From Oxalobacteraceae bacterium CAVE-383 (GTDB lineage: Bacteria > Pseudomonadota > Gammaproteobacteria > Burkholderiales > Burkholderiaceae_D), in NCBI GenBank assembly GCA_004134995.1, contig REGP01000006.1, forward strand, positions 62,001 to 126,000: a DNA stretch of 64,000 nt, given 5' to 3'. Position numbers and translations under genes: made by a program. The notes under the pieces are model-generated. The model saw only the letters and a list, made by a program, of their open reading frames with translations. It was not told the origin of the DNA and made no database searches. Position 1 is the first letter of the stretch; every line of letters starts with the position of its first letter. This document shows, piece after piece, positions 1 through 8,192 of this stretch.

Positions 1-103
1 TCCCCATCGTATTGAGCAAAGCTTCCGCCATGATGCTGCGGGCCGAATTGCCGGTGCAAAGAAAAAGAACGTTGTACGGTTTGACGTTTTGGCTTGCGCT
101 CAT
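1..103 (-). CDS. arsC: Arsenate reductase ArsC, N-terminal fragment
   Basis: Only the first 34 codons lie in the window; the gene runs off the left edge. The fragment starts with ATG at 103 and carries the low-molecular-weight phosphatase P-loop CTGNSARS (Cys16 to Arg22, the CX5R motif), preceded by the hydrophobic strand VLFL. In the family this cysteine attacks arsenate, which is reduced to arsenite with thioredoxin or glutaredoxin. It lies 34 nt downstream of arsR on the same strand, so the two are probably one arsenic-inducible operon. A related protein-tyrosine phosphatase cannot be excluded from the fragment alone, but the sequence after the P-loop (SIMAEALL) and the arsR neighbour favour ArsC. 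Confidence 0.85.
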   Translation of the reverse strand, partial: MSASQNVKPYNVLFLCTGNSARSIMAEALLNTMG

Positions 104-137
104 TGGATTCCCCGGGTTTGGTGTGGATGGACAGTAT

Positions 138-482
138 CTAGGCAACGGTCTTTTCAGCCGGACTGCAGGCAACGGACGGCGAACACACATTGCCGCCACA
201 GCAGTTTTCCGTCAGGAAGCCGACAAGGCCGTTCATCGTTTCGAAATTGGCGGAATAGATCACAAAACGGCCTTCATGCCGCGATGTCACCAGTTGCGCG
301 TGCGACAGTTCTTTTAAATGAAACGACAGGGCGGAAGGCGATATCGCCAATTGTTCGGCGATCTTGCTGGCGGCCATGCCTTCGGGACCGACTTGCATGA
401 GCATGCGGAAGACCGCCAGCCGATGTTCTTGCGCAAGCGCCGCAAGTGCGGAAATTGTTTCCTTGGTTTGCATAATGGCCAC
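138..482 (-). CDS. arsR: ArsR-family metalloregulatory repressor
   Basis: A 114-residue winged-helix repressor of the ArsR/SmtB family. The DNA-recognition region is near residues 38-60 ([20 protein letters not shown]) and the wing follows (EGRFVIYSA). Near the C-terminus are Cys94, Cys95, Cys100 and Cys106 (ENCCGGNVC), resembling the C-terminal arsenite-binding cysteine set known from Acidithiobacillus-type ArsR; that match is from memory of the family. In the family, As(III) or Sb(III) binding releases the operator. A second Met three codons in (473) is an alternative start. A perfect inverted repeat sits just upstream and the arsC fragment follows, supporting an autoregulated arsenic operon. 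Confidence 0.88.
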   Translation of the reverse strand: MAIMQTKETISALAALAQEHRLAVFRMLMQVGPEGMAASKIAEQLAISPSALSFHLKELSHAQLVTSRHEGRFVIYSANFETMNGLVGFLTENCCGGNVCSPSVACSPAEKTVA

Positions 483-495
483 GTTTATTTAATAT

Positions 496-511
496 TTCAA
501 TTATTATTGAA
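496..511. promoter_or_regulatory. Likely ArsR operator
   Basis: A perfect inverted repeat TTCAAT-N4-ATTGAA lies in an AT-rich stretch 14 nt upstream of the arsR start. Its size, symmetry and position fit the operator of an autoregulated ArsR repressor. Binding is inferred, not shown. Confidence 0.55.
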
Positions 512-555
512 TTGTTGGGCAAATGCAAGAGGCTTTCGATAGGGCTTTTGATATG

Positions 556-579
556 CGAAGTGGCCCGCAGGCCACTTCG
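556..579. terminator. GC-rich hairpin, probable terminator
   Basis: A perfect 10-bp stem (CGAAGTGGCC pairing with GGCCACTTCG) around a 4-nt loop, located just past the stop of the small stress gene. It is followed on the + strand by a pyrimidine-rich run but not by a clean T-tract, so it may act as a terminator or only as an mRNA 3' stabiliser separating the stress gene from arsR. Confidence 0.45.
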
Positions 580-603
580 TTTCGCTTCTTCCTTTACTTC
601 TCG

Positions 604-825
604 TCACTTGGTGTTTTTGTGACTTTGTTCGCCGGCCTTGACATGTTGCTCATGACTGCCGCCACGTGAGCCGCTGCTGCTGGAATCCTTGTCGCCTTGC
701 TGCCGGCTGGATCCGCTTGACGACTGATCCTGCTGCGTATTTGTGTTTTTGTGGCTTTGCTGACCTGCCTGAACGTGCTGTTCGTGGCTGCCGCCGCGAG
801 TACCGCCTTGATTTTGATTCGACAT
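604..825 (-). CDS. Small KGG-like stress protein with two repeats
   Basis: A 73-residue, very hydrophilic protein. The start at 825 is chosen because a good Shine-Dalgarno (CTCTGGAGAAAT) precedes it. Two near-identical modules are visible, RGGSHEQHVQAGQQSHKN near the N-terminus and RGGSHEQHVKAGEQSHKN near the C-terminus, joined by a Ser/Gln/Asp-rich linker. The modules resemble the stress-induced acidophilic KGG repeat of YciG-type general stress proteins, with Arg replacing Lys. Such proteins are intrinsically disordered and are induced in stationary phase or stress; their molecular role is not settled. It appears to be a single-gene unit. Confidence 0.7.
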   Translation of the reverse strand: MSNQNQGGTRGGSHEQHVQAGQQSHKNTNTQQDQSSSGSSRQQGDKDSSSSGSRGGSHEQHVKAGEQSHKNTK

Positions 826-1035
826 GATTTCTCCAGAGTGATTGATCAAAGTTGAACGTCTTGATTGCAAGACGTTTTCAGATTAATGCGGCAAGCGGGC
901 TCTGGGAATCAGCGTCTTTCTGAGCTGCCCGTAGGCAATTTCTGTCATCCAGGTCGGTTTGCCTTCGCGGTGTATTTGAACACTGTCGGCCGCAAAGGAG
1001 TCGAATCAACCCATTCACCTGCCGGGACGATCAAT

Positions 1036-1527
1036 ATGGATATCAACGCATTGCTGGGCGTATCGGAAAATCCCGGCGCCATGCCGATGGCGATCAGGGC
1101 CTTGGCGATATTCGTCGCCACGCTAATTTTTCTGCGCATCGCGGGGCGGCGCTCCTTCGGTCAGAAGACCGCTTTCGATCTCTGCATCACGGTGCTGCTG
1201 GGCGCCGTTCTCAGCAGGGCAATTGTGGGTGCGTCGCCGGTGCTGCCGACCCTGGCCGCCGGCGCGGTGCTGGTTTGCGCGCATCGGCTGATCGGCATTC
1301 TGGCGATGCGCTCTTCCACGCTCGATACGCTGATAAACGGGGCCGAGCGCATATTGCTCCAGGATGGCCATAAAAACGAAAAGCAGCTGCGGGCGGGATT
1401 GGTCAGCAATAAGGATATCGAAGTGGCGATACGAAAAAAACTCGGCGATGCCGCGGCGGAGGATGTCTTGTATGCCATCCTGGAGCGCAATGGCGAGATC
1501 ACGATTGTTCCACGACGAAATGCATAG
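1036..1527 (+). CDS. DUF421 (YetF/YcaP-like) membrane protein
   Basis: A 163-residue protein with hydrophobic segments at about residues 17-36, 47-65 and 68-85, followed by a soluble domain rich in charged residues (from about residue 95). The sequence LRIAGRRSFGQKTAFDLCI after the first segment is the characteristic DUF421 signature (usually GKR.....TxFD). The reading frame is open further upstream, but ATG 1036 gives the normal family N-terminus. YetF-type proteins are linked to spore or envelope functions in other bacteria; the biochemical role is unknown. It stands alone between the divergent stress gene and the MocR regulator. Confidence 0.75.
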   Translation: MDINALLGVSENPGAMPMAIRALAIFVATLIFLRIAGRRSFGQKTAFDLCITVLLGAVLSRAIVGASPVLPTLAAGAVLVCAHRLIGILAMRSSTLDTLINGAERILLQDGHKNEKQLRAGLVSNKDIEVAIRKKLGDAAAEDVLYAILERNGEITIVPRRNA

Positions 1528-1595
1528 CTTTCCTATCGGTTTATGCGTCATCATGGCGCAATTATTCTCCGATCGATTGCAAAATCAATTAGACC

Positions 1596-3053
1596 ATGAA
1601 GATCCCAAAGGGCCGCCATGAGGGCAGCAACATTTCGCCGCTGGATCCGGCGGCGGCCGAGCCTTTCTACCGTCAGATCTATGAGCGCTTTCGCGGCGCC
1701 ATTGCCGGCGGCGTGCTCAAGCCCGGCGACCGGATACCCTCGGCGCGCGCGCTGACCAAGGAACTCGGGCTGGCCAGAGGCACCATCGAAGCCGCTTATT
1801 CCCTGCTGGCCGCGGAGGGCTACATCCAAGCGCGCGGCCAGGCCGGGACCATCGTCACGCCCGGCCTCGGCCTCAAGCCGAAAATGCCTGCCGCAGGGGC
1901 GGCGCCACCGGCGCTGCCTGTGCTCCCATCCCACAGCGGTCTTCACGCAAGCAGTTTCCGACCGGATTCGATACTGCCGTTCCAGATGGGTTTGCCGGCC
2001 CTCGACGCATTTCCCCGGAAGATCTGGGCGCGCCTGGGTGCGCGATGCGTGCGCGCCATGCAGCCGCTCGACATGACGCATCCCGCCGTCTACGGCTTGC
2101 CTGCGCTGCGCACCGGGATTGCCGCGTATCTGCAAGTGTCGCGCGGGATCGATTGCTCGCCGTCCCAAATCTTCGTGACATCGGGATACCGCCATACCAT
2201 GCAGTTGATCGGCCATGCCTTGCTGAAGGCGGGCGATCGCGTCTGGCTGGAAGACCCCGGCTATCCGCCGACGCGGGAATTGCTGGAGCAGATGCAAATG
2301 GAGAGCGTCGCGGTGCCGGTGGACGGCGAAGGCCTGGTCGTTGCCGACGGCGTCAGGCTGGCGCCGCGGGCGCGCGCGGCGGTGGTCACGCCGGCGCACC
2401 AGAGTCCGCTTTGCGTGTCCTTGTCCTTGCCGCGGCGCCTGGCGCTGCTGGAGTGGGCGGGTCGCAACGATGCCTGGATCGTCGAGGACGATTACGACGG
2501 CGAATACCGTTATGTCAGCCGGCCGCTGCCGGCGCTGAAGAGCCTGGATCGCGATGGGCGGGTGCTGTATGCGGGTACGTTCAGCAAGGTGCTTTTTCCG
2601 AGCCTTCGGCTGGCCTATCTGGTGGTGCCGGAAACGCAGGTCGAGCGCTTCCAACAGATCAGCCACATCTTTGCCGGGGGCAGCCCCCAGCTGACGCAGG
2701 CCATTGTCACGGCCTTCATCGCGGAAGGGCACTTCGCGCGCCATATCCAGCGCATGCGCAAGCTCTATGGCGAGCGCCGGGAAACCGCAAGGGCGGGCCT
2801 GGAAAGCGTGCTCGGAAAACATGTGCGCATCGATGCGCAGCCGGGCGGCATGCATCTGATCCTGCGTCTGCAAGGCCGGCATTCGGACCGCCGGCTTGCC
2901 GCGCGCATGCGGGAAGACGGCATGTACGGAGAGGCGTTAAGCAAGTGGACCAGGGAGGGCGCCGCCGCCTCGGCCCTGCTGCTCAGTTTCACGAATATCG
3001 ATTCCCGGGCCACTGCCGAACACCTCGGCAGGCGCATCCTCGGATTATTGTAG
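1596..3053 (+). CDS. MocR-type (GntR-aminotransferase) regulator
   Basis: A 485-residue protein of full MocR/PdxR length. Residues about 15-85 form a GntR winged helix (GDRIPSARALTKELGLARGT), and residues about 120-480 a fold-type I aminotransferase domain. The PLP-binding lysine is visible as Lys331 in GTFSKVLFPSLRL, with the substrate/PLP region WIVEDDYDGEYRY upstream. MocR proteins bind PLP as an effector-sensing cofactor and often control an adjacent gene; the AhpD-like gene 100 nt downstream on the same strand and the azoreductase are candidate targets. Regulators of this class can act on PLP synthesis, GABA or taurine genes, but no such genes are nearby, so the ligand is open. Confidence 0.85.
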   Translation: MKIPKGRHEGSNISPLDPAAAEPFYRQIYERFRGAIAGGVLKPGDRIPSARALTKELGLARGTIEAAYSLLAAEGYIQARGQAGTIVTPGLGLKPKMPAAGAAPPALPVLPSHSGLHASSFRPDSILPFQMGLPALDAFPRKIWARLGARCVRAMQPLDMTHPAVYGLPALRTGIAAYLQVSRGIDCSPSQIFVTSGYRHTMQLIGHALLKAGDRVWLEDPGYPPTRELLEQMQMESVAVPVDGEGLVVADGVRLAPRARAAVVTPAHQSPLCVSLSLPRRLALLEWAGRNDAWIVEDDYDGEYRYVSRPLPALKSLDRDGRVLYAGTFSKVLFPSLRLAYLVVPETQVERFQQISHIFAGGSPQLTQAIVTAFIAEGHFARHIQRMRKLYGERRETARAGLESVLGKHVRIDAQPGGMHLILRLQGRHSDRRLAARMREDGMYGEALSKWTREGAAASALLLSFTNIDSRATAEHLGRRILGLL

Positions 3054-3155
3054 GACGCAAATCATGGCCTAGCGGCCAAGATCGATCATGGATCTTCCGG
3101 CATGGACCAAGATGCGACACGATAGCATCTTTCGATTACTGCAAAGGGATACATC

Positions 3156-3611
3156 ATGAGCAAACGCATCGACTACGCCGCGGCTTCTCCTGAAGGTTAC
3201 AAGGCTTTTGGCGGCGTGCACGTCTATCTTCAAAAATGCGGCCTTCCCAAGGAACTGATCGATCTGGTGTATCTGCGGGTTTCGCAAATCAACGGCTGCG
3301 CCTTTTGCATCGACATGCATTCGCGCGATCTGCTCAAGCAGGGCCTGAGTGTGGACAAGCTGGTGCTGGTGCCGGCATGGCATGAGGCCGGCGATGTATT
3401 CAGCAGCCGCGAACGCGTCGCGCTGGCCTGGGCGGAAAGCGTTACCCGCGTCGCCGAAACCCATATTCCCGATGCGGACTATGCAGCCGCCGCCGCCGAA
3501 TTCAGCGACAAGGAACTGGCCGACCTGACGTATGCGATTGCATTGATGAACGCCTTCAACCGGTTCGGCGTCGGCTTCCGCCTGCCTCCCGCCGCCGCGG
3601 GCAAGGCTTGA
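3156..3611 (+). CDS. AhpD-like carboxymuconolactone decarboxylase family protein
   Basis: A 151-residue alpha-helical protein of the CMD/AhpD fold. The CxxC redox centre is seen in NGCAFCIDMHSRDLLKQG (about residues 47-64), the pattern of alkylhydroperoxidase-type members rather than of true decarboxylases. In AhpD the two cysteines and a nearby His reduce peroxides or AhpC. It follows the MocR gene and precedes an azoreductase by 40 nt, suggesting a small redox or xenobiotic-stress operon. A Shine-Dalgarno (AAAGGGA) precedes the start. The electron donor and substrate are unknown. Confidence 0.8.
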   Translation: MSKRIDYAAASPEGYKAFGGVHVYLQKCGLPKELIDLVYLRVSQINGCAFCIDMHSRDLLKQGLSVDKLVLVPAWHEAGDVFSSRERVALAWAESVTRVAETHIPDADYAAAAAEFSDKELADLTYAIALMNAFNRFGVGFRLPPAAAGKA

Positions 3612-3651
3612 ACATGGCCGGGACACCGTTTCAGCTTCCGCGGGAAGCGTC

Positions 3652-4254
3652 ATGACAAGAATTCTATTGTTGAACAGCGGCCCGCACAGCGATGCCAGCC
3701 ATGGCTATCGGCTGGCGAAGGAGGCGATCGCCGCATCGGGCATCGTTGACGCCCGGATTACCGAACGCGATCTGGTGAAGTCGCCGCTTCCGCCGATCGG
3801 CCGCGATTATGCCCTGGCCTTGACTTCGCACACCGCCGATGCCGCGAACCATGCGAAGGCATTCGACTGCTCGGAACGCCTGATCGTGGAGCTGGAACGG
3901 CACGACATGCTGTTTATCGTCACGCCCATGCATAACTTCACCGTGCCGGCCGCGCTCAAACTGTGGCTCGACCATGTGATCCGCATCAACCGCACTTTCA
4001 CCTCGACCCCGCAAGGCAAGCTTGGATCGATGCAGGACCGCCCGACTTTCGTGCTGGTCAGCTCGGGCGCCTTTCATGCGGGCGAACGGGCGAAACAGGC
4101 CGACTTCCTGACGCCGTATCTACGCTATGCGCTGGCGTCCATCGGCATCAAAGACGTGCATTTCTTTCCGCTGCAGGGGCTGGCTTTCGGTCCCGAAGCC
4201 GTGGCGCAGGCGGTGCATGACGCGCGCCGGCAATTGGCGCAGAAATTGGCTTGA
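3652..4254 (+). CDS. azoR: FMN-dependent NADH-azoreductase
   Basis: A 200-residue flavodoxin-like protein matching the AzoR/AcpD length. The N-terminus ILLLNSGPHSDASHGYRLA has the FMN-phosphate-binding loop pattern, and PMHNFTVPAALKLWLDHVIR is the conserved central AzoR motif that contacts the flavin ring; GAFHAGE follows in the family position. AzoR enzymes reduce quinones, azo dyes and nitro compounds with two electrons from NAD(P)H and are homodimers in the cytoplasm. It lies 40 nt after the AhpD-like gene in a probable co-transcribed unit. The last 135 bp overlap, antisense, the 3' end of the long lipoprotein gene. Confidence 0.88.
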   Translation: MTRILLLNSGPHSDASHGYRLAKEAIAASGIVDARITERDLVKSPLPPIGRDYALALTSHTADAANHAKAFDCSERLIVELERHDMLFIVTPMHNFTVPAALKLWLDHVIRINRTFTSTPQGKLGSMQDRPTFVLVSSGAFHAGERAKQADFLTPYLRYALASIGIKDVHFFPLQGLAFGPEAVAQAVHDARRQLAQKLA

Positions 4255-6765
4255 CCGCCGCCATGCCTGCACGTACGGGAACCAGGCCGCGGCCCGGAAG
4301 TCGGGTTCCGCGCAGGCCGAGCCGAAATTCTTGGCAAAAGGCACGGCCGCGCCTTCCTTGACGTAGCGCCGATACAGCTTCCCGATGCCGCCGTCGTAGC
4401 GGATGAAGCCTGCGCCCTGGCACAGCACGGCCGCGAAAGCCTGGGAGCGCGGCGGCAGCAGATCGGCCGAACGCATGATGTCTGCCACGGCAATATCCCG
4501 GTAATGGTAGCGCTTGTTCGGGCTGGATTCGCTGGCCGCGTAGCGCTTGCGCTCCTCGTCGGTGACGAGGGGGCCCGGCACTTCGGCGGCGGCGCGTGCT
4601 TCAGGCGTGCCGGCTATGGCGGCTGCGGCAGAGGCGGCTCTTGGCCCGTCCTGCGCGATCGCCGAAGCCGCGGTCGCGCGTCCGGTGCCGAAAGAAAGCG
4701 CGCCGCCCAGTTCGGCGAAATCCGGCGCCTGTTCGTAGCCCAGGATTTCCATGCCGCGCTGCCTTGCCAGCACCGCCGCCTTGTACCATCCCTGTGCGCG
4801 GGCGGTGGCGCGCCAGGCATGCTGCGCGTCATTAAGCGCGGCGCCGTATTCCCTGGCCGCCCGGCGCATGCGCCAGTCCGCTAGTGTAATCCTGGCATTG
4901 CCCTCGGCGTCGTATTCGCTTCTTTCTATGTAGCGCGCATCGTTATCATCCGGAAAGTAAGGCAGGGCCTCGGCCACGCGGCCTTCGCGCACCAGCCGCC
5001 GCGCCAGCAAATGGCGCAGCCGATCGGCCACGCGCTTGGGATGCTTTCCCACCCAGGTCCAGTATTGTTCCTCCGTCAATGCGGCAAAGCCCGCCGGCGT
5101 GCCAGCGGCATCGGCCGGCACGTGCGCATCGACGTAAGTCTTCAATTCATCCGTGGTGAGCACGCGCTCGGCGACATAAAAGGCGTCGCCGGTGTAGTCG
5201 CCATAGGGATTGCCGGAACTGTATCGGGCGGCGTCGGCATCGACCCTGGCCGCCGCGGCATACAACTGGTCGAGCGCTTCCACATACTGTCCGCGCGACA
5301 GCGTCAGCACGCCTTGTTCGGCCTTGAGCAGCGCGGCGCTGGCGGGTTCCAGGCTGGCGTCGGTTTGCGGAAAGGCCTTGGCCGCTTCCGCGTAGGCCTT
5401 GGCGGCCGCGGCCGTATCGCCGCGGCGCAAGGCCAGCTTGGCGCGCACCCAGCTCGACAACGCGCTGGGCTGCTTGTCGATCAGCGCTTGCGCCAGATCG
5501 TAGCGGCCGGTCCGGTACGCCAGCGCCGCGAGCCGATCGGCGCCGGCAAGGGGCGTGCCGGCGCCGATGCCGCGGGTTTGCAGCGCCAGCACCAGCGATT
5601 GCAGCGCCGGATTGGCCTTGATGCCCGGCTTGCCCTGGGCCGCGTCGACATAGCCGGTGCGCCCGGTCGATTCGCCGAGTCCGAAATAGCTTGCCGTGGC
5701 GGGATCGTCGTCGGCGATGTCGCCCACGCGCGCCAGCGCGAAGGCCACCAGCATGCGCTGCGCCAGCGGATCGTCGATCACCCGCGCGGCGCGCGCCTTG
5801 TCGCCCAATAGCCAGGCGGCGATGTAATGCAAGGATTGCAAGCCGCTGACGGAGCCGTGCGCGCCTTGTTCGATATACAGGTGAATCGCCTGCTTCAGAT
5901 CGGCGGGCGCGATGCCGTCGGCGCAAGTCTTGGCTGTGGTTGTGGCATTGGCGAAATCGAGATAGCTGCACGGCGTGGTGTCCCGCATCAGATAAAGCCG
6001 CGCCTGTTCGCCGAAGCTGGCCACGGCCAGCCCCTCGGAATCGGGCGCGCCGCCATTGGCGCGCGTGCGCGCCAGCGCATAGGCGGCGGCCGCCGCGGCG
6101 CGCAGCGACTTCGCCTCGGCGGCGCTGCCGGCATTGCGCATGGCATTGGCATGGCTTTGTCCCAGCATGTAGGCGGCCCATACCGCGCGCGGGTCGCCGT
6201 CCGCGGCCGGCAAGTCGAGCACGGCCTCGAAGCGGCGCTGCGCTTGCGCTGCCTGCGCCACATTGAGCGGCGCCAGCGGGACGACTTTTTCGGTTTGCGG
6301 CGGCGAGGCCGCCAGGTAATCGACCGCGCCGGCCGTATACAGGCGCACCGCGGGCGGCAGGCCGTCGCCCAGAGCATAGGCGGCGTCGCCGTTGGCGGCC
6401 GCGCGCATCGCCTTGATTTTTGCGAGCTGGGCGGCGTTCATGGTGCCCGCTGCCTGGGACGTTTCCCCTTGGCCCGCGGCGGCGGCGGGCGGCGCGACTG
6501 TTCCGGCTTCGAACGGGTCGAAATTCGTTTCGCGAGGTGTCAGCCGGTCGGCAACCGGCGCCATGTGCGCAACTTCGTATGCGAATGAATTGGCGGGCGT
6601 GCTTTTGAGCGCGCCGGCGCGGTTGTCGAGCAGTTGCAATGGAAAATCGGGACCGCAGGCCAGGACGGCGACGGTGGCGGCGATGGCGCCGGCCCCCGCG
6701 CCCAGCATGACGGCAAGCGCGGGGCGCGGGCGGAATGGCAATGCGATCGTTCTACGATTGGACAT
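4120..6765 (-). CDS. Large exported repeat-rich protein, unknown function
   Basis: An 881-residue protein. The start at 6765 is chosen because it gives a signal-like N-terminus (Arg-rich start, hydrophobic stretch near residues 18-36 ending in VLACGPDF, an imperfect lipobox) and because it overlaps the upstream DUF3142 stop by 14 nt. The body is Ala-rich and helical with many TPR/Sel1-like helix pairs (for example DRLAALAYRTGRYDLAQALI, then WVRAKLALRRGDTAAAAKAYAEAAKAFP), so a periplasmic or membrane-anchored scaffold is likely. No enzyme motif was found. The C-terminal 44 residues are encoded antisense to azoR, which is unusual and may reflect loss of an earlier stop codon. Confidence 0.7.
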   Translation of the reverse strand: MSNRRTIALPFRPRPALAVMLGAGAGAIAATVAVLACGPDFPLQLLDNRAGALKSTPANSFAYEVAHMAPVADRLTPRETNFDPFEAGTVAPPAAAAGQGETSQAAGTMNAAQLAKIKAMRAAANGDAAYALGDGLPPAVRLYTAGAVDYLAASPPQTEKVVPLAPLNVAQAAQAQRRFEAVLDLPAADGDPRAVWAAYMLGQSHANAMRNAGSAAEAKSLRAAAAAAYALARTRANGGAPDSEGLAVASFGEQARLYLMRDTTPCSYLDFANATTTAKTCADGIAPADLKQAIHLYIEQGAHGSVSGLQSLHYIAAWLLGDKARAARVIDDPLAQRMLVAFALARVGDIADDDPATASYFGLGESTGRTGYVDAAQGKPGIKANPALQSLVLALQTRGIGAGTPLAGADRLAALAYRTGRYDLAQALIDKQPSALSSWVRAKLALRRGDTAAAAKAYAEAAKAFPQTDASLEPASAALLKAEQGVLTLSRGQYVEALDQLYAAAARVDADAARYSSGNPYGDYTGDAFYVAERVLTTDELKTYVDAHVPADAAGTPAGFAALTEEQYWTWVGKHPKRVADRLRHLLARRLVREGRVAEALPYFPDDNDARYIERSEYDAEGNARITLADWRMRRAAREYGAALNDAQHAWRATARAQGWYKAAVLARQRGMEILGYEQAPDFAELGGALSFGTGRATAASAIAQDGPRAASAAAAIAGTPEARAAAEVPGPLVTDEERKRYAASESSPNKRYHYRDIAVADIMRSADLLPPRSQAFAAVLCQGAGFIRYDGGIGKLYRRYVKEGAAVPFAKNFGSACAEPDFRAAAWFPYVQAWRRSSQFLRQLPARVMHRLRHGFGTESQPLQRKEMHVFDADGRQRIA

Positions 6766-8014
6766 GGAAAGCGATATTTTCTTGTGGACAAACCAGCCAG
6801 CCGATATTGCGCTGGCGCCCCGCACGCAGCAATCCGTCGCGCGTGCGCCGCAGATACATGCCCTGCGCATCTGTTTCGAGTACATAGCCGTTGATGCCGT
6901 CGGCGGTCCGGCAACGGGCATCCAGCCGCACCGACGAAGGCAGCGCCGCGTCGGTGCCGCCCGAATTGACCAGCATCACGTCGCGCAAGCCGGCATCGGT
7001 GCGGCTGCCGGCCGCGCTTTGCAACTGCGGCCGCGGGGCCCGCGCCAATACTTCCAGGCCGGCGGTCAAGGGCTGGCGCGCCAGAATCGCGCGCCAGGTA
7101 GGCAGGCTCCAGGCGCGGGCGTCGTCCGTTGTCGGCAGCCGGAACCAGACCAGGCCCGCCAGTCCGCGCGGGCGGTCGCGTTCGATTTGCGAGACGAAGG
7201 CGGCCATCGTTTCCGGTTGCGCCACCAGTTCGGCTGCCACATTCGGCCCGGCCGGGGCCGGCATCGGGCGTTCGCTTTCGATGCCGGCGATGCGGCCGTT
7301 GGCATCCCATGTCACGCGCGTGCCGTAGGTCGGCAGCGCCACCCGCCAGGGATGTTGCGTATGTTTGGCAAATTCGCTCAGCCAGGCATGCGCCAGTCTG
7401 GCGTCGAACAATCCCTGCCGCGGGTTCAGCACGGCATGCACCTGTAGCACGGCTTCATCGGCCGCGGCCAGCAGGCCGTCGAGGGCGGGGCTGTCCAGCC
7501 AGGTGGGGAGGGCGGTGATCGAGAGCGATATCGCGGGATCCAATTGGCGCCGCAATGCCGTGAGCAGGCGGGCATAGGCCGGCAGTCTGGCGGTGGCGCA
7601 ATCGTGGTCGATTTCCAGGCCTGCGATCCGTACGCCGGCCTGTTGCCAGCGCTTGACCAGTGCCAGCGCGTGCGCGATTGTCGCGGCTTGCATCGCCGTT
7701 TCCTGCTGTTCGGCGAACTGGCCGTCGATGCGCATGACCATGATCGCCGGGCGCTTTGCCGCGGCCAGCGCGGTCCAGTCGGGCGCAACATCGGTCCAGC
7801 GATCGGCATCGGCATCGTCCGATTCGGCGGCCAGCACGCGCCAGGTGCGCACCAGATCGCCGCTGGCCTGCATGGCCTGCGGCACTGCGGGTGTCCAACG
7901 GCGTTGCCAGATATAGGCGTCCTGCGTTAACGGGGCCGATACCGTTGATGTGGGCGAGCAGGCGGTGAGGAAGGCGAGCGCAGGAAGCAACAGCAGTAGC
8001 AGAAGCGGAGGCAT
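6752..8014 (-). CDS. DUF3142 lipoprotein
   Basis: A 420-residue protein beginning with a poly-Leu signal and a clean lipobox (FLTACSPTS), hence a predicted lipoprotein. The mature part opens with AYIWQRRWTPAV and later has MVMRIDGQFA and GLEIDHDCATARLPAYARLL, the conserved strands of DUF3142, which resembles a TIM-barrel glycosidase-like fold (conserved acidic pair in EIDHD). No activity is established. It is the upstream gene of a two-gene operon: its stop overlaps the ATG of the 881-residue protein by 14 nt, suggesting translational coupling and a shared envelope function. Confidence 0.75.
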   Translation of the reverse strand: MPPLLLLLLLPALAFLTACSPTSTVSAPLTQDAYIWQRRWTPAVPQAMQASGDLVRTWRVLAAESDDADADRWTDVAPDWTALAAAKRPAIMVMRIDGQFAEQQETAMQAATIAHALALVKRWQQAGVRIAGLEIDHDCATARLPAYARLLTALRRQLDPAISLSITALPTWLDSPALDGLLAAADEAVLQVHAVLNPRQGLFDARLAHAWLSEFAKHTQHPWRVALPTYGTRVTWDANGRIAGIESERPMPAPAGPNVAAELVAQPETMAAFVSQIERDRPRGLAGLVWFRLPTTDDARAWSLPTWRAILARQPLTAGLEVLARAPRPQLQSAAGSRTDAGLRDVMLVNSGGTDAALPSSVRLDARCRTADGINGYVLETDAQGMYLRRTRDGLLRAGRQRNIGWLVCPQENIAFHVQS

Positions 8015-8192
8015 TGGCTTTTTTTTTGGCTTGCGCGGGATTTGGTAGGGGGATTCTACCGGGATTTCATGCGAGATTGGTGGGGCAAATATGACGATCC
8101 CCTCAGCCCGCGCCGAACCATGGCCGCGGCCCATCCCTGGGCCGGCCTGAACACATGCACTGCTTATCGAATGCGGATTATACGGACGCGGG

